Shown piece after piece: positions 33,535 through 39,688 of a stretch of 39,688 nucleotides of DNA. Positions within the stretch are counted from its first letter, which is position 1. Each line of letters starts with the position of its first letter. A program made the position numbers and the translations under genes. The notes below the pieces were generated by a model. The model made no database searches. It was not told where the DNA came from and saw only the letters and a program-made list of their open reading frames with translations. The DNA comes from CAYVIB01 sp964451365 (GTDB lineage Bacteria > Pseudomonadota > Gammaproteobacteria > Pseudomonadales > Cellvibrionaceae), in NCBI GenBank assembly GCA_964451365.1, contig CAYVIB010000041.1, positions 1 through 39,688 on the forward strand, written 5' to 3'.

Positions 33535-34644
33535 TCACTTTTTTTGATCCGCCAATTTCCTGTTAAGGAAATCGATCATGTCATCAAGCGCCGGAATGGC
33601 CAGGTCCTCAAAGCAGCCTTTTGTGTAATCGTTACAACCACTGTCGAGAAAACCGTGCCCTCTTCCCGGGTAAATCTTCATTTCCACCGGTTGCCCCGAG
33701 CGCTGCAATAACGCGACATAATTTTTTGCCGATTCGGGCGAGGTTAATTCGTCGAGGCTACCCACCAGCACAAACTGCGGCGGGAGCGATCGCGGCTTGT
33801 GTTCGACAATATTGTTTATAGGCGATACGGCTTTATAAAAATCGGGACGGCTGTCGGTACTGGCTTTTGATCCGAACATGCCCCTGGGGCTGGCCTTGGC
33901 CCATGCCCAAAAGGGATTACCGGCTGTTTCAAAACCATTTTTGGCTGCCTCCAGCAAGTCGAAGGCGGCGTAACTGAGAATACTGGCCTGAACCCGAACA
34001 CCGCCTGCCCCGGCCAACCCGTCCGCCGTTTTGCCGGGAGGCAGCCAGGTGGGATTGAAGCCCAGCGTCCTGCCGCCGAAACCATCACTTTCCAGCCGGT
34101 GGCCGGCCAGGGTAACCATTGCCGCCAGCTGTCCACCGGCGCTGTCCCCGGTTACCGCCAGCCGCTCGGGATCGCCGTTATACTTCCGGATATTGTGCTT
34201 TACCCACAGCACGGCGCCGAGCGCGTCTTCGACAATCTGGTTTGCAGTGGTTGTATTATTCACGTCCCCGAGCCGTCGATAGTCCACGTTCACGACCACG
34301 AGATCCGCATGCGACGCCAGGTACAGCGCCATATCATCCATAATTTCCCTGGTGTTAACCAGCCAGCCGCCGCCGTGGAAGATGATTAATGCCGGGAGGT
34401 TTTTCCGGCCTGTTTCCGGTACATAGATGTCTGCTTTTAATTCGAATCCCTTCGGTTTTGCCCACGGAATATCCGTGTATTCCCTGACGACATGTGCCGC
34501 CAGCAGAGGCATGCTTAGCAGGCAGAACAGCACAAGCAGAAGGCTTTTAACCATTGGCGTTATTTTTGTCATCGGCGTTATTTTTACCATCGGCGTTATT
34601 TTTACCATCGGCGTTATTTTTACCATCGGCGTTATTTTTATCAT
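33535..34644 (-). CDS. Secreted HSL-type esterase with repeated N terminus
   Basis: Exported serine esterase of the hormone-sensitive-lipase type, about 369 residues. It has HGGGW (His90-Trp94), the nucleophile elbow GDSAGG with Ser168, and a late catalytic histidine (GRGHGF). The leader VKSLLLVLFCLLSMPLLAA is a signal peptide. Upstream of it the frame carries five near-identical hexapeptides M-V/I/T-K-I-T-P. Six in-frame ATG codons are possible; the one at 34642-34644 has AGGA nine bases upstream, while the innermost at 34552-34554 gives a normal signal peptide, so the start is uncertain. First gene of the operon with GH51, GH95 and a second esterase. Deacylation of hemicellulose fragments is inferred. 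Confidence 0.8.
   Translation of the reverse strand: MIKITPMVKITPMVKITPMVKITPMTKITPMVKSLLLVLFCLLSMPLLAAHVVREYTDIPWAKPKGFELKADIYVPETGRKNLPALIIFHGGGWLVNTREIMDDMALYLASHADLVVVNVDYRRLGDVNNTTTANQIVEDALGAVLWVKHNIRKYNGDPERLAVTGDSAGGQLAAMVTLAGHRLESDGFGGRTLGFNPTWLPPGKTADGLAGAGGVRVQASILSYAAFDLLEAAKNGFETAGNPFWAWAKASPRGMFGSKASTDSRPDFYKAVSPINNIVEHKPRSLPPQFVLVGSLDELTSPESAKNYVALLQRSGQPVEMKIYPGRGHGFLDSGCNDYTKGCFEDLAIPALDDMIDFLNRKLADQKK
34552..34641 (-). repeat. Five 18-base tandem repeats at the esterase start
   Basis: Five units of about ATGGTAAAAATAACGCCG (minus strand) at 34552-34569, 34570-34587, 34588-34605, 34606-34623 and 34624-34641. They differ at one or two positions, mainly in the second codon. 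Each unit contains one in-frame ATG. The unit length is a multiple of three, so copy-number change would keep the frame. Confidence 0.95.
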
Positions 34645-34862
34645 CGGAAAGTATCCTGGTGGCGCGACATTCAAATAATATCATATTACCTTTATAGCTC
34701 AATCATAGCGCCTCCCCGGTGAAGAAAAAGAAGAATGGCGATAACAGCGCGGTACATCCTGCGCATAGCCCGCCTGCTGGCGCCTGCCTGTCGGGACTCC
34801 AGACCGTAAAGGTATACGCTTTGCTTAAAGTCAGCTTACCAACTGCTGTTACCGGAGGAATC

Positions 34863-36206
34863 ATGACACCCATTAAAAAGTGTTCCCACGCTTTAGCTCC
34901 CACTCTCGGTTTAACCGCGCTTTACCTGTTCCCCATGGATGCTTCAGCGTCATCCTTTCAAATACTTGAACAAAGTCCCGCGCACATGGGCAAGGCTTTT
35001 GCCGGCACCGCTTCGGATATCAACGACGCCAGCACCGTGTTTTTCAATCCCGCCGGCATGACACAACTCGATGACCGAATGGTGACCGTGGGATTTAATA
35101 CCATCGTGATCACGTCGGAATTCAACGATGTTGATTCGAACACCGGCGGGCGCGCCGGCGAGACGGAGGAAATCGGGCTGGTGCCGAACATTTATTATGT
35201 TCAGCCATTGCAGGATGACTGGGCTCTCGGCTTCGGCATCAACGGCCCTTTCGGGCTTACGAGCAGCTATCAGGACGACTGGATCGGTCGTTACCTGGCA
35301 ACCGACAGTGAACTGGAAGTGATAAATGCCGGCGTTAATCTCGCTTATGAATTTACCGATGCATTTTCCGCCGCACTGGGCGTGAGTTACCAGACACTGG
35401 ACGTGACACTGAAAAACCGGGTGGATTCCACGTTGGGCGTAGCGCCGGACCCCGCCAGTGACAGCGGTGCGAAAGTCAGCGGGGACGACAACGCCGTGGC
35501 GATCGATTTAAGCTTTTTTTACGCGCCTTTTGAAGCCACGCGCTTCGGCCTTATCTGGCGCCAGGGCGGCGACTTCTCACTGTCAGGGGATGCGCAATTT
35601 ACTCTCAGTGCGGCCTGTGCTCCGGGAGCGGGTTTTCCCTCCGGCGCGCCGCCGGCACCTACCACCGGCACGCTTTGCGCGGGCGCCCTTGTCGCCCGTG
35701 AAGGTAACATTGAAGCGGACGTGGAACTGCCGGATACGATAACCTTGAGTGGGTCGCACGATTTGACAAACCAGTGGACTCTCCACGGGGATATCGCGTG
35801 GACAAAATGGGATTCCATCGAAACCGTTGTGATCGTCAATACGGAAAACGATATCGGGGTGGATACGCTCGACCTGCAATACGATAACACCTTGCGCTAT
35901 GCGGTCGGCACAACTTATCGCAACCATGATCGCTGGACATTCCGCGCGGGCCTCGCCCGGGACGAAGCGCCGCAGACTGATCCGGCACTTGTCACGCCCC
36001 GAATTCCGGATCAGGACAGAATCTGGGTCAGCGCCGGATTTAATTACGCATTCTCCGATGTGCTGTCATTGGATGCGGGGTATGCGCATCTGTTTGTCGA
36101 CGATACAGAGATTAACAGTGTTGATCCCGATACCGGCCATCGCGTGGTTGGGAATTTTGAATCGAGCGTGGATATTTTGGGGGTTCAGGCCAATTGGCGG
36201 TTTTAA
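34863..36206 (+). CDS. fadL: Outer-membrane long-chain fatty acid transporter, FadL/OmpP1/TodX family
   Basis: Outer-membrane beta-barrel for uptake of fatty acids or other hydrophobic compounds, 447 residues. It has a signal peptide (about 1-29), then the FadL hatch start (SSFQILEQSPAHMGKAFAGT-A) with the conserved NPAG at 62-65, the family repeat of barrel strands, a cysteine-containing loop near 250-270, and an ending strand VDILGVQANWRF. The start at 34863 is supported by GGAGG four bases upstream; an open frame back to 34719 is rejected. It diverges from the esterase operon. A hydrophobic product of plant-cell-wall decay could be its cargo, but this is inference. Confidence 0.9.
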   Translation: MTPIKKCSHALAPTLGLTALYLFPMDASASSFQILEQSPAHMGKAFAGTASDINDASTVFFNPAGMTQLDDRMVTVGFNTIVITSEFNDVDSNTGGRAGETEEIGLVPNIYYVQPLQDDWALGFGINGPFGLTSSYQDDWIGRYLATDSELEVINAGVNLAYEFTDAFSAALGVSYQTLDVTLKNRVDSTLGVAPDPASDSGAKVSGDDNAVAIDLSFFYAPFEATRFGLIWRQGGDFSLSGDAQFTLSAACAPGAGFPSGAPPAPTTGTLCAGALVAREGNIEADVELPDTITLSGSHDLTNQWTLHGDIAWTKWDSIETVVIVNTENDIGVDTLDLQYDNTLRYAVGTTYRNHDRWTFRAGLARDEAPQTDPALVTPRIPDQDRIWVSAGFNYAFSDVLSLDAGYAHLFVDDTEINSVDPDTGHRVVGNFESSVDILGVQANWRF

Positions 36207-36254
36207 ATACCCGGTTTCATAAATCCTCTTTTTATTTGCATTCTTCCGGAAAAA

Positions 36255-37334
36255 TTATTTTTTTTCTTTGTGACAAATTCGCCGACGCCGCCACCACCAG
36301 ATATAAAACCCGGTCGGCACAAGCACCAGCGGCGCAAACCCGGCGATAGCCAGCACGATTGTATAAGCCCCGCCTCCCACACCGGCGGAATGCAGCGGAT
36401 AAATTTTGTGGGTAAGACGCAGCCCCAAACCTTCATCCATTGCATTGTTGGCGGCAAAGGCTTGCGCGGTGTAGGGGTTGATATAAATAAAACTGCGGCC
36501 ATTCTGATGCCACTCGTCAGGCATGCGTTTGCGAACCGACAGGGCCTGGTCCGGCGCGGCGGGAAAGCTGATCAGACGGATTCGCCCTTCCGGCAAGGTT
36601 TCCTTTATTGCCAGGTGCAAAGGCGACCACTCCAGCGCCTGTTCGCCCGGCGTCACCGTGCGGCTGATACTGCGCACTTCCCCACCGAATACCGCCAGCA
36701 ACACAGACTGCACCTGGGTATAAAACACCATGCCCACACCCGTGGTCACCGCCAATAACATCAGCAGCGAAGTGACGGCACCGATAACCCGGTGCCAGCT
36801 GTAGTTGACCTTGATCGCGCTGCCGCGCAGGGCCAGGTGCAAACTCTTTGCCCACGACCTCGGCCACCAGGCGTAAATGCCGAGGCCAAGCAGCAGTAAA
36901 ACAGTCAGGTGGACATATCCGCTGGCCTTCTCACCGGCATCGCCCATCAGCCAGTGATGATGAATATCGAAGATCAGCGTAACCGGGTTTTCATAACCGT
37001 GGCTGGCCACCAGTTTTTCACCTGTCGGGCTGAAGTAAGCCAGTTCTCCGCTTAAATAAGTGACGGTAAAAAAGGGCCAGCCCGCTTCCGGATACCGTAC
37101 CCAGCGCAGCGGTTCTTCCTCCCGACGCTCCCACAGTGTGGACAGCAACGCCTCGGCGGAACCGGCCATTGCGGCCTCGGCGCCCGGCCGCGCCTCCTTA
37201 AGAACCGGATACCAGGCGTAAAGGATGGCATTCTTGTAAAGCATGAGACCGCCGGTAACAGCGGTAATGAGAAAGAAAATACCGGTAAAAAGACCGATAT
37301 AGCGGTGAAGTGCTAAAAAAAGCGGGCGTTTCAT
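36255..37334 (-). CDS. PepSY-associated TM protein, second iron module
   Basis: Inner-membrane PepSY_TM family protein, 359 residues, thought to take part in iron release from siderophores. It has the family start (RPLFLALHRYIGLFTGIFFL) with the conserved His and Gly, four membrane segments (about 10-35, 145-160, 188-210, 325-345), PepSY-like periplasmic regions, and a basic C-terminal tail (WWWRRRRICHKEKK). It is only distantly similar to the copy at 3090. It diverges from the TonB receptor at 37418, and both starts flank a Fur-like site. Confidence 0.85.
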   Translation of the reverse strand: MKRPLFLALHRYIGLFTGIFFLITAVTGGLMLYKNAILYAWYPVLKEARPGAEAAMAGSAEALLSTLWERREEEPLRWVRYPEAGWPFFTVTYLSGELAYFSPTGEKLVASHGYENPVTLIFDIHHHWLMGDAGEKASGYVHLTVLLLLGLGIYAWWPRSWAKSLHLALRGSAIKVNYSWHRVIGAVTSLLMLLAVTTGVGMVFYTQVQSVLLAVFGGEVRSISRTVTPGEQALEWSPLHLAIKETLPEGRIRLISFPAAPDQALSVRKRMPDEWHQNGRSFIYINPYTAQAFAANNAMDEGLGLRLTHKIYPLHSAGVGGGAYTIVLAIAGFAPLVLVPTGFYIWWWRRRRICHKEKK

Positions 37335-37367
37335 GTCGTCATTTTCATTTTATATTGAGAAGCGGAA

Positions 37368-37382
37368 TGAGATAAATTATCA
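37368..37382. promoter_or_regulatory. Putative Fur box between PepSY and TonB receptor genes
   Basis: TGAGATAAATTATCA matches the 7-1-7 Fur consensus TGATAATNATTATCA, with the right half (ATTATCA) exact, and lies within a wider GAATGA...TCATTC palindrome. It sits in an 83-base divergent intergenic region, so one Fur dimer pair could repress both genes under iron-rich conditions. Confidence 0.6.
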
Positions 37383-37417
37383 TTCGCGCCATTCATTCGA
37401 CTGCAATTACGGATATT

Positions 37418-39559
37418 ATGATGCCACATTCCAAGCCAACTGTTTTATCGCTCCGCACTTTGCCGCTGTGTACTGCCATTTCCCTCCTTTCCATGCCAGC
37501 CCTGGCGCAGGACTCCCTCCGCTCCCCCGCTTTGGAGGAAATGATCGTGACCGCTTCCAGGGTGGAAAAGCCGATTGCAGCCATTCCCAACACAGTCACC
37601 GTTATCAATGAAGCGGAGTTGGAGCGCCAGCTTTCCATCAGCCATGACCTGTCCACAGTGCTGGGCAACCTGGTCCCCGGTTTCAGCCCGAGCCGGCAGA
37701 AGCTGAGCAATTCGGGCGAGACCTTGCGCGGCCGTAACCCTCTTTACCTGATTGACGGCGTGCCCCAGTCCAACCCCCTGCGCGACGGTTCGCGGGATGG
37801 CATTACCATTGACCCCGCAATGATCGAGCGCATTGAAATTATCCACGGCGCCAACGCCGTTCACGGCATGGGCGCCAGCGGCGGTATTATCAACCTGATT
37901 ACCAGAAAGCCGACGGACACACTGGAACAATCCATTCGCGTTGATATCACCACACCCACCGACACGGACAGCGACGGCCTTTCCGGCGGGCTGGCCTATA
38001 ACTTCGCCAACCGCATCGGTGCCTGGGACCTGCTTTTCTCCGTTGCCCATCGTGAAACCGGCGTTTACCTCGACGCCGATGGCCGCGTGATCGGTGTGGA
38101 TGGCGCGCAGGGCGATACGATGGACAGTGAAAGCCAGGACATCTTTTTCAAGGGCGGTTATCGCGGTGATGGCTATTCGCTGCATCTGATGGTTAACGAT
38201 TTTACGCTGGAAGGCGACGGTGGCTGGGTCGCGGTGCCTGGTAATTATGAAGAAGGCATTCCCACAACGTCAGAACCGGGAATAGTGCCCGGAATTGCGC
38301 CTACCAATGATGTGCGGACGATAAGCCTGGATTACCGGATGGATGAGTTGCTTGGTCACAGCCTGCACGCGCAACTGTTCAGCCAGGATTTTGAAGCCAC
38401 CTACGGCGGCGGAAATTTTGCCACTTTCCAGGACCCCGCCTATGGTGACGATGTGTGGGACCAATCGCAAAACCAGTCGGACAAGCTCGGTTTTAAATTA
38501 ACCCTGGCCCGCGACGCCATCGCCGGTTTGCCGGTGAATATTGTGTGGGGAATGGACGTGCTGCGCGATGAAACTCAACAGGTACTGGCGCAAACCAACC
38601 GCGCCTGGGTACCGCCTACCGAATATGAAAACTTTGCGCCGTTCGTGCAGTTGGAATATACCGGTATCGAGCGTTTGGTGGTTACCGGTGGTTTGCGCCA
38701 CGAGGAATCCGAACTCAACGTGGACGATTATCAAACCTTGTATAGCTACGGTAGCCAACAGGTTACCGGTGGTTCGCCCTCCTTCTCCGAAACCTTGTAT
38801 AACATCGGTGCAACCTATGAAATTACCGATGCCGTCCGGATTTTCGGCAATGTGTCGGAAGGTTCCTCGATGCCGGATGTGGGCCGTGTGCTGCGTGGCG
38901 TCGAAGAGCCGAACGTGGAGATTGAATCGTTCCTGAACCTGGTGCCGGTGATTACCGACAACCGCGAGATGGGTATTGAATACCGCACCGGGCAGATCCA
39001 GGCGGAATTCAGTTACTACCGGTCCGATTCGGATTACGGTTCGCGCCTGGCAATGAATGACGATGGTATTTTTGATGTCGCCCGCGAAAAAACCGAAATT
39101 TCCGGTTTCGAAGTCAATCTCCAATGGCTGTTCAACGGCGAAAGCAGTATTGGTTTTGCCTACGCCAGGCCGGAAGGTGAACACGATTCCAATGAAGACC
39201 AGCGAGTGGATTCCGACCTGGACGGCAGCAACATTACCCCGCCGCGCCTGAATGTGTTCTGGAACCAGGTATGGACGCAGGATTTTGATACACGACTACA
39301 AGTGAGTCGGTTAATGTCCCGCGGCTACGATGGCATTAATGACGAAGGCGTCAGGGAAACGTATTTCGAATTTGATGGCTACACACTTGTAGATTTCGCG
39401 GCAACCTGGGAAATTGGCCGCGGTGTTCTGCAGGCAAGCCTGCAGAACCTGACCAACGAGGATTACTACACACTGTTTGCGCAAAACCGTATGAGCCCTG
39501 ACCATAACTTCAAGGGACGGGGCCGGACGCTGACGCTTGGGTACACTTATAATTTTTAA
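37418..39559 (+). CDS. TonB-dependent siderophore receptor
   Basis: Outer-membrane ferric-siderophore receptor of 713 residues. It has a signal peptide (about 1-30), a TonB box (EEMIVTASR), and a plug (IPNTVTVINEAELERQ; GRNPLYLIDGVPQSNPLRDG; IERIEIIHGANAVHGMGASGGIINLITRKP). The barrel ends with the strand GRTLTLGYTYNF, finishing in phenylalanine. The plug with LIDGVPQ and HGANAVHGMGA resembles hydroxamate/citrate-hydroxamate receptors such as IutA, but the ligand is a guess. Two adjacent ATG codons (37418 and 37421) are possible starts. It pairs with the divergent PepSY gene. Confidence 0.92.
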   Translation: MMPHSKPTVLSLRTLPLCTAISLLSMPALAQDSLRSPALEEMIVTASRVEKPIAAIPNTVTVINEAELERQLSISHDLSTVLGNLVPGFSPSRQKLSNSGETLRGRNPLYLIDGVPQSNPLRDGSRDGITIDPAMIERIEIIHGANAVHGMGASGGIINLITRKPTDTLEQSIRVDITTPTDTDSDGLSGGLAYNFANRIGAWDLLFSVAHRETGVYLDADGRVIGVDGAQGDTMDSESQDIFFKGGYRGDGYSLHLMVNDFTLEGDGGWVAVPGNYEEGIPTTSEPGIVPGIAPTNDVRTISLDYRMDELLGHSLHAQLFSQDFEATYGGGNFATFQDPAYGDDVWDQSQNQSDKLGFKLTLARDAIAGLPVNIVWGMDVLRDETQQVLAQTNRAWVPPTEYENFAPFVQLEYTGIERLVVTGGLRHEESELNVDDYQTLYSYGSQQVTGGSPSFSETLYNIGATYEITDAVRIFGNVSEGSSMPDVGRVLRGVEEPNVEIESFLNLVPVITDNREMGIEYRTGQIQAEFSYYRSDSDYGSRLAMNDDGIFDVAREKTEISGFEVNLQWLFNGESSIGFAYARPEGEHDSNEDQRVDSDLDGSNITPPRLNVFWNQVWTQDFDTRLQVSRLMSRGYDGINDEGVRETYFEFDGYTLVDFAATWEIGRGVLQASLQNLTNEDYYTLFAQNRMSPDHNFKGRGRTLTLGYTYNF

Positions 39560-39688
39560 GTAATAAGTGATGCAATAAACTCTGGCGTTTCGCCAACTAT
39601 TCCTGGAATGATTTTTGGAAAAGGTGGATGCGCTGGGACACGACGATGGCTTTACAACGTCATGTTCGCAGCGCACTTCTGTCCGGAA

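Noticed and set aside
34719..34862. N-terminal extension of the FadL gene
   Set aside because: The downstream ATG has a strong GGAGG site and a proper signal peptide; the extension would hide the signal peptide.
1..39688. tRNA genes, rRNA, CRISPR array, intact insertion sequence or prophage
   Set aside because: None recognised on reading both strands; the regular repeats present are long-unit, hairpin-bearing or hexamer repeats without spacers of CRISPR type.

Overview
The window looks like chromosomal DNA from a plant-polysaccharide-degrading gammaproteobacterium of the Cellvibrionaceae type (Cellvibrio, Teredinibacter or Saccharophagus relatives). The main evidence is a set of secreted glycoside hydrolases built with long poly-serine linkers and CBM2 and CBM10 modules, plus a GH11 xylanase carrying two CBM60-like domains. 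This module and linker style is characteristic of that family. The genus is inferred, because there is no rRNA or other marker gene here.

Layout. 1-4500: a small membrane coiled-coil protein, then a minus-strand iron-uptake pair (PepSY-TM protein and TonB-dependent siderophore receptor) with a Fur-like site and a possible relic of another receptor upstream. 4812-6650: a membrane-anchored serine hydrolase followed by a four-copy tandem intergenic repeat. 6900-10000: GH11 xylanase and a secreted discoidin-domain protein. 10100-13200: MscS channel with a DUF432-like partner, and a PBP7-type DD-endopeptidase. 13500-15550: an AT-richer cassette (44-residue zinc ribbon, lipoprotein, secreted metzincin protease) bracketed by two same-orientation copies of a dispersed hairpin element. 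15600-24100: a PhyH-like oxygenase, a 7TM-AraC regulator, a convergent GH16/GH12 glucanase pair, a TauD-like oxygenase and an HDOD protein. 24400-27800: GH43 arabinanase with ricin-like and CBM2 modules, a broken gene end, and a thioredoxin-reductase-like flavoprotein. 27800-34650: a minus-strand operon with two secreted esterases, GH51 arabinofuranosidase and GH95 alpha-fucosidase/galactosidase. 34860-39560: a FadL-type porin and a second iron module (PepSY-TM and a divergent TonB receptor sharing a Fur-like site).

How it fits together. The secreted multimodular enzymes (GH11, GH16, GH12, GH43) would cut xylan, mixed-linkage glucan, xyloglucan or beta-glucan, and arabinan at the cell surface or in the medium. 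The GH51-GH95-esterase operon would strip arabinose, fucose or galactose and acyl groups from the resulting oligosaccharides, probably in the periplasm. The 7TM-AraC regulator immediately upstream of GH16 could sense a signal for that region. Two iron modules serve siderophore uptake.

The least explained parts are the repeat-flanked metalloprotease cassette, the dispersed hairpin elements, the tandem 174-186 bp repeats, the coding 18-bp repeat at the start of one esterase, and the orphan C-terminal domain of the discoidin protein. No tRNA, rRNA, CRISPR array, intact insertion sequence or prophage was recognised.
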